Shown here: positions 17,307 through 27,311 of the stretch, in pieces
How positions within the stretch are numbered: the stretch's first letter is position 1
Layout of the letters: every line of letters begins with the position of its first letter
DNA from: Microvirga sp. BSC39
GTDB lineage: Bacteria > Pseudomonadota > Alphaproteobacteria > Rhizobiales > Beijerinckiaceae
Assembly: GCF_000739015.1 (NCBI RefSeq)
Contig: NZ_JPUG01000076.1
Span: 1-64,000 of the forward strand
Direction: 5' to 3'
Length of the DNA stretch: 64,000 nt
Notes under the pieces: model-generated
What the model saw: the letters and a program-made list of their open reading frames with translations, nothing else
Told to the model about the DNA's origin: nothing
Databases searched by the model: none
Position numbers and translations under genes: made by a program

Positions 17307-18101
17307 TCAATCGGCGATCAGAGCGGGCAGGTCCGCCAGTAGGCTGTCGCGGGCGCGGAAGCTCGCCACGGATGTTTCCTTGCGCTCGTCGCGGATCAGG
17401 CGCGCGAACAGGATCCTGCGCTCGCCCTTCTGCGCCCATCCAACGAACCAGCCGAACTGACGCTCGCGGTTGGGGCTGCCGTCTCGCGACGGCTGAAAGC
17501 CCGAGCCCGTCTTGGCGTGGGCCGTCCATCCGTCGGGCAGCGGGAACGTCGGCATGACCGCAAGCGTCATGTCATGGGCCTTGGCGGAGACCGGCAGTTC
17601 GCCCTTGAGGAGCCTGCGGAGAAAACCGATCTGCTCGACGGGCGAGATCTGCAGCGATGAGCTGAGCCAGGCGTGGGTGAGCCCATTGGCCTTGCCCTTG
17701 TCGCCGCCGATGTCGCGATTGCCGTATTGAAACGCATCGACATAACGCCGGAAGCGCTCCATGCCCATCTCGCGGGTCAGAACATGCGAATACCAGACGA
17801 CGGAGTCGCGCAGCCACGGACGCGGCGTGATGGTCTTCCGCCACGCCTCGTTCCAGGCCTTGTATTCGGGCTTATAGGGCCAGGCGGGCTCGTCCTCGTC
17901 CTTGAGGATGCCGGCATCGTAGCCCATCACGCTCAATGGGACCTTGAAGGTGGAGGCCGGGCTGTTGCGGCGCTCGCAATCACCCTCGCGCTTCAGCACG
18001 CGGCCGGTGTCGAGTTCGGTGACGAGGGTGCAGGTATCGGCCCGGGCTGCCCCGGCGAGCGCGAGCAGGCAGGAGCACGCAAGAAGCAGGCGAGTAAGCA
18101 T
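17307..18101 (-). CDS. Class D (OXA-type) beta-lactamase family protein
   Basis: This 264-residue secreted protein has a signal peptide ending near AARA/D. All class D landmarks are present: S50-T-F-K53 (active-site serine and the lysine that is carboxylated in OXA enzymes), S105-H-V107, Y126-G-N128, W145 in HAWLSSSL and K197-T-G199. A complete catalytic set suggests a working periplasmic serine beta-lactamase, but the spectrum cannot be predicted. It is flanked by housekeeping genes (pyrF upstream, DUF1330 pair downstream) with no mobile element, so it looks resident. Four cysteines (two in the signal region, two at about 24 and 42) could give one disulfide. Confidence 0.88.
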   Translation of the reverse strand: MLTRLLLACSCLLALAGAARADTCTLVTELDTGRVLKREGDCERRNSPASTFKVPLSVMGYDAGILKDEDEPAWPYKPEYKAWNEAWRKTITPRPWLRDSVVWYSHVLTREMGMERFRRYVDAFQYGNRDIGGDKGKANGLTHAWLSSSLQISPVEQIGFLRRLLKGELPVSAKAHDMTLAVMPTFPLPDGWTAHAKTGSGFQPSRDGSPNRERQFGWFVGWAQKGERRILFARLIRDERKETSVASFRARDSLLADLPALIAD

Positions 18102-18111
18102 CGTGTGTGTC

Positions 18112-18846
18112 TCAGGCGCCGGCGATGTCGCGCACGATGGCTTGTGCTGCCGCGCGCGGATCGGCGGCCTTTACGATGGGACGGGCGACCACGAGGTGGT
18201 TGGCCCCGAGCCTGATGCCCTCCGCTGGCGTGACGATGCGCTTCTGGTCGCCCGCGTCCGCGCCGGCCGGGCGGATGCCGGGGGTGACGATGAGACGGTT
18301 GCGGCCGACGATGGCGCGCACGCGCTGCGCTTCCGTGGCGGCGCAGACGATGCCGTCGATGCCGGCATCGCGGGCCTGCTCCGCGCGACGCGCCACGAGG
18401 TCCGCCGCCGGGACGGGCGCATAGCCCGCCTCCACGAGGTCGTCGTCGTCGTACGAGGTGAGCACGGTGACCGCGAGGATCTTCAGGTCCGTGCCGGCTT
18501 TGCCAGCCACGGCCGCGCGCACGGTCTGCGGATAGGCGTGGACGGTCAGGAACGTGGCGCCGAGGCGCGCTACCGAGCGCACGCCTTCCTCCACCGTGTT
18601 GCCGATGTCGTGGAGCTTGAGGTCGAGGAAGACCTTCTTGCCCTGGCCGATCAGATCGCGGGCGAACTCGAACCCGCCCGCATAGGCGAGCTGGTAGCCG
18701 ATCTTGTAGAAGGTGCCGGCATCGCCGATGCGCTCCACGAGCGCGCGCGCCTCCTCGACGGACGGAACGTCGAGACCGATGATGAGCCTGTCGCGGATGT
18801 CGCCTTCGGAAACGGGATTGGTCGGAAGGGACATCGCGGCGCTCAT
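18112..18846 (-). CDS. pyrF: Orotidine 5'-phosphate decarboxylase
   Basis: PyrF makes UMP from OMP, the last step of de novo pyrimidine synthesis. The 244-residue TIM-barrel carries the catalytic signature FLDLKLHDIGNT (DxKxxD) and the phosphate-gripping ending VTPGIRPAGADAGDQKRI...GANHLVVARPI. The start at 18846 overlaps the upstream pmtA stop by 4 bp, indicating coupled translation. An internal ATG at residue 5 is an alternative start. Confidence 0.95.
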   Translation of the reverse strand: MSAAMSLPTNPVSEGDIRDRLIIGLDVPSVEEARALVERIGDAGTFYKIGYQLAYAGGFEFARDLIGQGKKVFLDLKLHDIGNTVEEGVRSVARLGATFLTVHAYPQTVRAAVAGKAGTDLKILAVTVLTSYDDDDLVEAGYAPVPAADLVARRAEQARDAGIDGIVCAATEAQRVRAIVGRNRLIVTPGIRPAGADAGDQKRIVTPAEGIRLGANHLVVARPIVKAADPRAAAQAIVRDIAGA

Positions 18847-19466
18847 GGGTTCATGACCTTGTTGTAGACCCAGACGCGGGCCGGGGGCAGGTTGCGCCAG
18901 ATCCGGTTGGAGGCGCGGGCGCTGTAGCTGTCCGAGCGCGCCGGGATCGGCGGCACCACCGCGTAGGTGAACTGGATGAAGGGCGCGCCCGGATGCATCA
19001 TCTCCTGGGCGGTCTCCAGAAGCTCCAGGCGCTGATCCATGGGCTTGGTGAAGAGCGGCAGGCTCGACACGGTGGCGGCCCCGGGCTCTGCCAGGATGCC
19101 CGAGAGCGTCTCCTTCAGGTCGTAGGCATCGCCCTGGATGATCGTCGCCTTGGGAAAGCGGCGCTTCAGCAGCTGGCAGAATTCGGGGTTGTACTCGATG
19201 AGGACCAGCCGGTCCTGGGCCACGCCGCGGCGGATCAGGGCATCGGTCACCGGGCCGGTGCCGGGGCCGAGCTCGATCACCGGGCCGGGAATGCGCGGGT
19301 CCACGTAGGACGCCATGGTCCTGGCCAGGACCTTGCCGGACGGGGTGACCGCGCCGACGGTGAGCGGTCGTTCGAGCCAGGAACGCAGGAAGCGCGCCTC
19401 ATCCTGGAAGCGATCTTTCTTGAGAGGGATTTTCCGGGCCGTTGGCCGTTGGAACGACTGAACCAC
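18843..19466 (-). CDS. pmtA: Phospholipid N-methyltransferase (PmtA-type)
   Basis: The 207-residue SAM-dependent methyltransferase has motif I VIELGPGTGPVTDALI and motif II-like RLVLIEYNPEF. The segment FLRSWLERPLTVGAVTPSGK matches the rhizobial PmtA family, which methylates phosphatidylethanolamine to phosphatidylcholine. It resembles the rRNA adenine dimethylase (KsgA-like) group, with which it is often confused, but lacks the extended C-terminal domain. It overlaps pyrF by 4 bp. PE specificity is inferred from family resemblance. Confidence 0.75.
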   Translation of the reverse strand: MVQSFQRPTARKIPLKKDRFQDEARFLRSWLERPLTVGAVTPSGKVLARTMASYVDPRIPGPVIELGPGTGPVTDALIRRGVAQDRLVLIEYNPEFCQLLKRRFPKATIIQGDAYDLKETLSGILAEPGAATVSSLPLFTKPMDQRLELLETAQEMMHPGAPFIQFTYAVVPPIPARSDSYSARASNRIWRNLPPARVWVYNKVMNP

Positions 19467-19532
19467 TAAGCTGACCCCTCGATCTTGCAGATCACGTTCG
19501 CTCTTTAGAATCCAAAGAAAACGACCGTCAAG

Positions 19533-20681
19533 TTAAGTTGATCCGCCCAGGCCGTCGAGAAACTCGCGGAAACGCGAGAAAAATCCCGAGCTCTCCGGGT
19601 GATTTTCCTTGGAGCACTCCTGGTCGAACTCCATCAGGAGCTCGCGCTGGCGCTTGGTGAGCTTCTGCGGGGTTTCCACAACAACCTGAATGTAGAGGTC
19701 GCCCACGTCGCGCGAGCGCAGCACCGGCATGCCCTTGCCGCGCAGGCGGAACTGCTTGCCGGTCTGGGTGCCCTCGGGCACCTTCACGAGGGCCTCGGAG
19801 CCGCCGAGCGTCGGCACATTGAACTCGCCGCCGATCGCCGCCGTCACCATGGAGATGGGGACGCGGCAGAACAGGTCCGCGCCGTCCCTCTGGAAGAACG
19901 GATGCGGCTTGATCGACAGGAAGATGTAGAGGTCGCCCGCAGGCCCGCCGCGCAGGCCGGCCTCGCCTTCGCCCGCAAGGCGGATGCGCGTGCCGTCCTC
20001 GACGCCCGCCGGGATGTTGACCGAGAGCGTGCGCTCGCGGGTGACGCGTCCGGCGCCGCCGCAGGAGGTGCAGGGGTCGTCGATGACCTCGCCGCGCCCA
20101 TGGCAGTTGGGGCAGGTGCGCTCGATGGAGAAGAAACCTTGCGTGGCCCGCACGCGACCGGCGCCGCCGCAGGTGGGGCAGGCCTTGGGCTTCGAGCCCG
20201 GCTTCGCCCCGGAGCCTGTGCAGGCCTCGCAGGTGACGGAGGTCGGGATCCTGAGTTCGGCGTTCTTGCCGTGGAAGGCCTCGTCGAGGCTGATCTCGAG
20301 GTTGTAGCGCATGTCGGCGCCGCGCTCGCGCCCGCCTGCGCTACGGCCGCCGCGGCCCCGCGCGCCGCCGGCATCGCCGAAGAAGTTCTCGAAGATGTCC
20401 GACATGAAGTCGGAGAAATCGCCGTTGAAGCCCGGACCGCCGGCTCCGCCGCCATTGGCGAAGGCCGCATGGCCGTAGCGGTCGTAGGCGGCGCGCTTCT
20501 GGCCGTCCGAGAGGGTCTGGTAGGCCTCGTTGATTTCCTTGAACTTGACCTCGGCCTCGTGGTCGCCCGGGTTGCGGTCCGGGTGATACTGCATCGCGAG
20601 TTTCCGGAAGGCGGATTTCATCTCCGCCTCGGTCGCAGTCTTCGCAACGCCGAGAACCTCGTAGTAATCGCGCTTGGACAT
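19533..20681 (-). CDS. dnaJ: Chaperone protein DnaJ
   Basis: This 382-residue Hsp40 is full length. It has a J domain with the HPD tripeptide in MQYHPDRNPGD, a Gly/Phe-rich segment (about 70-110) and four zinc-binding repeats (CEACTGSG, CPTCGGAG, CPNCHGRG, CTSCGGAG). The C-terminal substrate-binding domains follow. It delivers substrates to DnaK and stimulates its ATPase. It lies downstream of dnaK on the same strand, but 205 bp and a strong hairpin separate them, so its level is probably set separately. Confidence 0.97.
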   Translation of the reverse strand: MSKRDYYEVLGVAKTATEAEMKSAFRKLAMQYHPDRNPGDHEAEVKFKEINEAYQTLSDGQKRAAYDRYGHAAFANGGGAGGPGFNGDFSDFMSDIFENFFGDAGGARGRGGRSAGGRERGADMRYNLEISLDEAFHGKNAELRIPTSVTCEACTGSGAKPGSKPKACPTCGGAGRVRATQGFFSIERTCPNCHGRGEVIDDPCTSCGGAGRVTRERTLSVNIPAGVEDGTRIRLAGEGEAGLRGGPAGDLYIFLSIKPHPFFQRDGADLFCRVPISMVTAAIGGEFNVPTLGGSEALVKVPEGTQTGKQFRLRGKGMPVLRSRDVGDLYIQVVVETPQKLTKRQRELLMEFDQECSKENHPESSGFFSRFREFLDGLGGST

Positions 20682-20830
20682 GTCAGGCGCCCCTCGGAGC
20701 GGCCGGCCGCTCCGTCTTGTTCATCGTCCGCATTGCATGCGCTGCACAGGGAAGGACTCCTAAAGTCCTTGCCGGAGCATCGCGAAAAGCGGTCGGTTGA
20801 TCGGTCATGGGTGTTTCAAGCTTGTTTCAC

Positions 20831-20863
20831 GAAAACGGCACCCGGTCATGAAACCGGGTGCCG
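20831..20863 (-). terminator. Hairpin between dnaK and dnaJ
   Basis: CGGCACCCGG and CCGGGTGCCG form a perfect 10-bp stem with an 8-nt loop, about 24 bp past the dnaK stop. Read in the gene direction it is followed by TTTTC. It looks like an intrinsic terminator or attenuator that lowers dnaJ relative to dnaK. Confidence 0.7.
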
Positions 20864-20886
20864 AATTCTCTAAAGAGCGCTCATCT

Positions 20887-22806
<1,920 letters not shown>

Positions 22807-22928
22807 GGCGGGATCCCTCACTTTCAAGCAGACCGCCGAGCCCTCAAAGCAGCTCGGCCCATGGCTTACATGTTGCTGACAAATCGCCGGGGCCGCCTCA
22901 AACCGAGCCGTGCCCCGTGCTGGCCACG

Positions 22929-22957
22929 ATATAAGAAGGGGTTTTCAGGGCTGCAAG
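22929..22957 (-). promoter_or_regulatory. Probable heat-shock-type promoter of dnaK
   Basis: On the minus strand CTTGCA (22952-22957) is separated by 17 bp from TTATAT (22929-22934), 122 bp before the dnaK start. The CTTG -35 core fits RpoH-type recognition, and the -10 is also compatible with sigma70. No CIRCE inverted repeat was seen. Confidence 0.5.
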
Positions 22958-23072
22958 ACGATCATGGGCGCTAGTTTGCGCCAATTCGTCGGAGCCGGAC
23001 GCTGTTGCATTCCTGCAATACGGGGCGGGGCGCCGGGGTTGCCGGACCTGGGGCAGGTTCTTGGAAGCGGGT

Positions 23073-23330
23073 TCAGGCGGGGCGGTTTTCGGGAGCCATT
23101 TCGACGATCAGGGTGAGCGCTGCCCTCAGGACCACCTGCCCGCCCTCATCCCGGACGCTGACGATGAAGGTCTTCTGGTCCCCGTCAGGGAGGGCATCGC
23201 GCGCCAGGTCGGGCAGGGCCTTCTGGGCCTCGATCCTGGCCATTCCGACGTTCTGCAGCTCGATTCCTTCGGTATCGGAGATGAGACGGCTGCCATCGTA
23301 TGTATCGAAAAAGTAGCGCGCCAACGGCAT
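23073..23330 (-). CDS. DUF6894 family small protein
   Basis: This 85-residue protein starts at the ATG at 23328-23330, preceded by GAGGGA. The MPLARYFFDTYDGSRLISDT opening, an acidic turn and then a helix (ARIEAQKALPDLARDALPDG) and a strand (KTFIVSVRDEGGQVVLRAAL) are typical of the small DUF6894 proteins abundant in Hyphomicrobiales. Function is unknown. It is monocistronic, back to back with a Crp/Fnr regulator about 210 bp away. Confidence 0.78.
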   Translation of the reverse strand: MPLARYFFDTYDGSRLISDTEGIELQNVGMARIEAQKALPDLARDALPDGDQKTFIVSVRDEGGQVVLRAALTLIVEMAPENRPA

Positions 23331-23540
23331 TCCCTCACGGCCTGGTGTCTGACAACTCAAGGAACCGGTGGTTTGTTCGGAATTCCATCGCGGGGCGTAA
23401 AAAGCCTGGAATTCCAAGCAGCTGAAGGGCTCTTGACCAGAGGCTGGTCAAGCGGGAGGCTCGGGCCTACCATGCCCGACGCATAGCCGGTGTGGCTGTG
23501 GCTGTTGCGGGACGCCGTTCCCGCGAGAAGGAGCCCGACC

Positions 23541-24278
23541 ATGATGGCCCGTTCCCCGAATGGCCTGATGATCCGCAAGCTGGAGAGCATCTTCGCGCTG
23601 ACAGACGAGGAGAGGCAGGCCCTCGACAGCCTCCCGGTTCAGGTCACGGTCTTCAAGCCCGATCGGGACATCGTGCGCATCGGGGACCGCCCATCCCAGT
23701 CCTGTCTGATCCTGGAAGGCTTCACCTGCGTCTACAAGCTCACCGCCGAGGGCAAGCGCCAGATCGTGGCCTTCCACGTGCCCGGGGACATCCCCGACCT
23801 GCAGAGCCTCCACCTGAAGGTCATGGACAACAGCGTCGCCACGGTGAGCCCTTGTACGCTGGGCTTCATCCCGCACGAGGCCCTGCACGACCTCTGCAAC
23901 CGCTATCCGCGGATCACCGCCGCCCTGTGGCGCGAGACCCTCGTCGACGGCTCGATCTTCCGGGAGTGGATGACCGGCATCGGGCGCCGCGAGGCCTACA
24001 ACCGGATGGCCCATCTTCTGTGCGAGCTGTTCGTCCGCCTCAAGGCCGTGGGCCTGGTGGAGGACGAGACCTTCGATCTGCCCATCACCCAGACAGAGCT
24101 CGCGGACGCCATCGGGGCCAGCACGGTCCACGTCAACCGGGTCCTGCAGGAGCTGCGGGCCGACGGGCTCATCCGCAGCCGGGGAACGCAGGTGAGCATC
24201 CTGGACTGGGAGAGATTGAAGGCAGCGGGGGATTTCGACCCGCTTTACCTGCACCTGCGGCAGGACGGAAACGCCTAA
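23541..24278 (+). CDS. Crp/Fnr family transcriptional regulator
   Basis: The 245-residue protein has an N-terminal cyclic-nucleotide-binding-like beta roll (about 30-120; IVRIGDRPSQSCLILEGF, KRQIVAFHVPGDIPDLQSLH), a long dimer helix and a C-terminal winged helix with ITQTELADAIGASTVHVNRV. There is no N-terminal cysteine cluster, so it is not an oxygen-sensing FNR. The cAMP-contact residues of CRP are not evident, so the ligand is unknown. The ATG at 23541 has AAGGAG about 10 nt upstream. It ends overlapping the convergent Ada-like gene by 4 bp. Confidence 0.88.
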   Translation: MMARSPNGLMIRKLESIFALTDEERQALDSLPVQVTVFKPDRDIVRIGDRPSQSCLILEGFTCVYKLTAEGKRQIVAFHVPGDIPDLQSLHLKVMDNSVATVSPCTLGFIPHEALHDLCNRYPRITAALWRETLVDGSIFREWMTGIGRREAYNRMAHLLCELFVRLKAVGLVEDETFDLPITQTELADAIGASTVHVNRVLQELRADGLIRSRGTQVSILDWERLKAAGDFDPLYLHLRQDGNA

Positions 24279-25183
24279 GCTTCGCCTCCGCTCAGGCTCC
24301 GCCCGGCCTCCCAGCCCAGGATCGCCTGCTTTCGGGTGAGCCCCCAATGGTAGCCGGTGAGCGCGCCGGAGCGGCCGAGCACCCGGTGGCAGGGCACCAC
24401 GAAGGAGACCGGGTTCTTGCCCACCGCCGCGCCCACGGCCCGGCAGGCGGCGGGCTTGCCGATGTGGCGGGCGATGTCGGAATAGGTGGTGGCCCGGTCG
24501 CGGGGAATCCGCAGCAGGGTCTGCCAGACCCGGACCTCGAAATCCGTGCCGATGAGCACCACCCGGAGCGGCTGCTCCGCCTGCCACTGCGACGGGCTGA
24601 AGATGCGTTTCGCCACCGGCGCCGTGGCGGCCGGGTCCTCCACGTATTCGGCCTTCGGCCAGCGGCGGGTCATGTCGGCGAGCGCCGCCCGGCGGTCTCC
24701 GTCATCCACGAAGCCGAGCCCTGCGAGCCCCCGGTCGGTCACGACCAGCAGCGCCTCGCCGAAGGGCGAGGGGTGGAAGCCGAAGCGCATGGTGAGCCCT
24801 GCACCGCCCGCCTTGTAGTCGCCCGGCGTCATGGCCTCGTGGGTGACGAACAGGTCGTGCAGCCGGGCCGGCCCCGAGAGGCCGAGCTCATAGGTGGCGT
24901 CGAGCACGCTGGCGGAATCCGCCAGCAGCGCCTTGGCGTTGTCGAGCGTGATCGCCTGGAGAAAGGCCTTAGGCGACAGGCCGGCCCAGCGCCGGAACAG
25001 GTGATGCACATGAGTGGTGGACAGGCCCACATGGTCGGCGATCGCTTCCAAGGACGGCTGCTCGCGCCAGCGCTCGGAGATATACGCGATGATCCGGCGC
25101 ACGCGCTCGTAATCGGAATGGGGCTCGTCCGGCACCATGAGGTCGGCCGGTTCGATGGTGATGTCGCGCAAGGTATCGAGCAT
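24275..25183 (-). CDS. AraC-type regulator fused to O6-methylguanine-DNA methyltransferase (Ada-like, lacking the N-terminal Cys4 domain)
   Basis: The 302-residue protein joins an AraC helix-turn-helix region (about 25-125; EAIADHVGLSTTHVHHLFRR) to an Ogt-type alkyltransferase (about 130-295) with the acceptor cysteine C265 in VVPCHRVLG. The E. coli Ada N-terminal zinc domain that senses methylphosphotriesters is absent. It can therefore repair O6-methylguanine, but cannot be switched on as Ada is. This two-domain form is common in alphaproteobacteria. It would transfer the alkyl group irreversibly to itself. Confidence 0.9.
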   Translation of the reverse strand: MLDTLRDITIEPADLMVPDEPHSDYERVRRIIAYISERWREQPSLEAIADHVGLSTTHVHHLFRRWAGLSPKAFLQAITLDNAKALLADSASVLDATYELGLSGPARLHDLFVTHEAMTPGDYKAGGAGLTMRFGFHPSPFGEALLVVTDRGLAGLGFVDDGDRRAALADMTRRWPKAEYVEDPAATAPVAKRIFSPSQWQAEQPLRVVLIGTDFEVRVWQTLLRIPRDRATTYSDIARHIGKPAACRAVGAAVGKNPVSFVVPCHRVLGRSGALTGYHWGLTRKQAILGWEAGRSLSGGEA

Positions 25184-25302
25184 GGGGATGATCCTTCATT
25201 GCCGACCATCCTAGCCATTGAGCGGGCACGCGACACCCGATTTCTGTTGCGCATCCCAAGGCACTGCCCAGCGTTAGGGAGCGTGTTCCATCGAAGCCCA
25301 TG

Positions 25303-25330
25303 GAAAAACCCTGCCTCGAAGGGCAGGGTT
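25303..25330 (-). terminator. Intrinsic terminator of the RTX gene
   Basis: AACCCTGCC and GGCAGGGTT form a perfect 9-bp stem around TCGAAG, followed on the minus strand by TTTTTCC. It lies 25 bp beyond the stop of the calcium-binding protein gene. Confidence 0.8.
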
Positions 25331-25354
25331 CTCACGCAGGAAGGGCCAGGCCTG

Positions 25355-26239
25355 TCAGAGCAGGAAGTCTGACCCGTAGAGCTTGACGACGGAACTGTTC
25401 ACCTGAACGCTGAAGTCGGCCTTGCCGTCGCCGTCGACGTCGCCGCTGACCTTGAACCCCTTCGAGGTCCTGTCCCATTCCAGCTCGCTGGCCTTGCCGG
25501 TGAGTTCGGCCACGAATTTGAAGCGCTGGTTGCCAGCGGCCTTCGTATTCGCGTCGATGGCGGAGAAATCGATCTTGTCGCCCCGCAGGAAGTCGGTGAT
25601 CACGTCGCAGGCGGCAGCGGTCGCGCCGCTATCGCCCTTGGACTTGAAGATGAATTTGTCGAAGCCGTTGCCGCCGCGAAGGATGTCCCTGCCGGACCCG
25701 CCGTAGAGATCGTCCCTGCCGGCACCGCCCCGAAGATCGTCCTTGCCGCTTCCGCCGAGCAAGTCGTCGTTGCCGCCCTCGCCGCAGAGAAGATCGTCAT
25801 TCGCCCCGCCGGAGAGCGAATCGTCTCCTGTGCCGCCGTAGATGTCATCGTCTCCGATGCCGCCCCTGACGTCGTCATCGTCGTCGCCGCACAGGATGTC
25901 GTCGTCATCCTCGTCCTCATCATCCTCATCCTCGTCGTCCTCATCCTCGTCGTCTTCGAGGTCTGCGGCCTTGAGAAGGCGAGCCGCTGGGGTCGACAGG
26001 CCCGTGATGGCGACGAGGGAGGTTTCACCATCCATCAGGGTGATATCGCTGACGGTTCCGGTGCCCGGCAGGACAGTGCTTCCCGAGAGGCCAGTGCCCT
26101 TCAGCGTCAGCGTATAGCCGGCATAGGATCCCGATGTGAACTTGACCGTCCAGGTGGTGGCGGTTGCCGTAACGTCCGGTGTGGCATCCTCGAAAAGATC
26201 GTCGAACAGGTCCAGGTCGATGAAGGACTTCTTGCTCAT
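25355..26239 (-). CDS. RTX-type calcium-binding protein with acidic linker
   Basis: The 294-residue protein has three parts. An N-terminal region (about 1-95) resembles a beta domain (TWTVKFTSGSYAGYTLTLKG). A linker of almost pure Asp/Glu follows (about 95-115). Then come about eight glycine/aspartate nonapeptides (GGIGDDDIY, GGTGDDSLS, GGSGKDDLR, GGAGRDDLY and so on) that form a calcium-binding beta roll. It continues with a serralysin-like DVITDFLRGDKIDFSAID. There is no Sec signal and the C-terminus is hydrophobic (VVKLYGSDFLL), so type I secretion is likely, but no transporter gene is nearby. Enzyme activity is not evident. Confidence 0.85.
   Translation of the reverse strand: MSKKSFIDLDLFDDLFEDATPDVTATATTWTVKFTSGSYAGYTLTLKGTGLSGSTVLPGTGTVSDITLMDGETSLVAITGLSTPAARLLKAADLEDDEDEDDEDEDDEDEDDDDILCGDDDDDVRGGIGDDDIYGGTGDDSLSGGANDDLLCGEGGNDDLLGGSGKDDLRGGAGRDDLYGGSGRDILRGGNGFDKFIFKSKGDSGATAAACDVITDFLRGDKIDFSAIDANTKAAGNQRFKFVAELTGKASELEWDRTSKGFKVSGDVDGDGKADFSVQVNSSVVKLYGSDFLL
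25900..25965. repeat. Microsatellite-like tract inside the RTX gene
   Basis: The tract is an imperfect repetition of TCATCC/TCGTCG/TCCTCA triplets on the plus strand, encoding the Glu/Asp linker. Units of nine bases recur (for example TCCTCATCC). All units are multiples of three, so slippage would change linker length without breaking the frame. Confidence 0.7.
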
Positions 26240-26781
26240 CAGGTTTTGCCCCTAGCTAAGTTAAGCTTGGCATTCATAGCATGCTCAGCCTGACAATAAG
26301 CAGATAGGCCATGAATACTTTAGGCTACGTTTCGGAAGCATGAAGGCGGCACAAGCCTTCCTGAACGAATTCCGGGGCTGTGACGTGGATGGAGGAGTGC
26401 CCCTCTCCCGACCCTCGCTGACGCGAGGGCCCCCCTCTTGCGCAGAGGGGAGAGGGAAGACAGGCGTATGTTCTCATTTTGTTCTTGATTTTGGTCCTAA
26501 GCTGGGCTATAGCTATGGACATCCTCGCCCGACGAGGGGCGCGCTCGCGAGGCGTCGCAGATGCGGGGTGAGGAGCGGTCCCGCCGCAGGTCTCGCAAAC
26601 CTGTGATCGCGGGTGGCCGATCCTGGCTTGATCCAGGTCCGCTGAAACAAACCGCGCGTGACGAGCAGCTTGGCTCTCACCTTCCACACCATAGCATCGA
26701 GCCGGGCTGCACGACACGCCACCCTCGACTGACCTTCAGGCTCGCAGCTCACGCTGCGGGCCACACCGTGCTGGTTCTTTC
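26240..26781. other. Gene-free spacer between the RTX gene and the DUF2244 gene
   Basis: About 540 bp without a supportable gene. The left 100 bp is A/T-rich and probably holds the RTX promoter and leader, including GGGGC before its ATG. A family C hairpin sits at 26400-26456. The right half is G/C-rich with small hairpins such as CTCGCAGC/GCTGCGGG near 26750. Short open frames exist on both strands, but they run through the palindrome and resemble no protein I know. Confidence 0.6.
26400..26456. repeat. G/C-rich palindromic repeat (family C), short copy
   Basis: CCCCTCTCCC on the left and GGGGAGAGGG on the right enclose two internal hairpins, CCCTCGCTGACGCGAGGG and CCCTCTTGCGCAGAGGG. The order of hairpins is like the copy at 16492-16620. 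Confidence 0.7.
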
Positions 26782-27291
26782 TCAATAGCCCCGCTTCACA
26801 TCCGCGAGGGCGCGGCCCAAGGCTTCGGCCAGGGTTTCGCGTTCCGCCGGGGAGAGATCGCGGGCGATCACCACGTGGTCGTTGCGGGAGGAAAGCGCCA
26901 ATTGCTGCATGCCGTATTCGTCGTCGATCTTCCGGTCGAGGCGGGTCCAGAGCGGGTTGAACTGCCAGTCCTTCACCTCGCCTCTCGGGTCCACCTTGCG
27001 GAACAGGAGGCGGATCGGGGTCAGCTCGAGCAGCTCGAAGGCGTCGCCCTGCCGGTAGCTGACCCGGAAGGCGATGTAGAGGCCCAGAAAATCGAGGCCG
27101 AAGAACCCGGCCACCGGCCAGAAGCCCATCACCACAAAGGGGATGCTCGCCACCAGGGAGGTGAGGCAGACCAGCACCATGACGATCCTGAACCCCTGCG
27201 GGCTCAGCGACCGGTGCGGACGGATGACGGCCGAAAACACCGGCTGCTCGAACCGGTCCGCGCCATCAAATGTCGCCTTGCTGCCTGCCAT
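26782..27291 (-). CDS. DUF2244 domain-containing membrane protein
   Basis: The 169-residue protein starts at the ATG at 27289-27291. Two closely spaced hydrophobic segments (FRIVMVLVCLTSLVASIPFV and FWPVAGFFGLDFLGLYIAFR) follow a short N-terminus, and the remainder is a soluble domain with VDPRGEVKDWQFNPLWTRLD and LSPAERETLAEALGRALADV. This is the layout of DUF2244, an uncharacterised inner-membrane family often located next to nth in Rhizobiales, as here. The starts of the two divergent genes are only about 20 bp apart. Confidence 0.85.
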   Translation of the reverse strand: MAGSKATFDGADRFEQPVFSAVIRPHRSLSPQGFRIVMVLVCLTSLVASIPFVVMGFWPVAGFFGLDFLGLYIAFRVSYRQGDAFELLELTPIRLLFRKVDPRGEVKDWQFNPLWTRLDRKIDDEYGMQQLALSSRNDHVVIARDLSPAERETLAEALGRALADVKRGY

Positions 27292-27311
27292 AGCCTGGAT
27301 ATAACGCAGAG

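Noticed and set aside
25640..25880. Regularly spaced repeats resembling a short CRISPR-like array
   Set aside because: The repeats are 27-bp coding units for calcium-binding nonapeptides in one open frame; spacers are not unique sequences and no cas gene is present.
26325..26717. Possible small genes in the RTX-DUF2244 spacer
   Set aside because: The frames on both strands pass through the G/C-rich palindrome, have low-complexity Arg/Pro/Ser composition and no ribosome binding site, so they are more likely repeat-derived.
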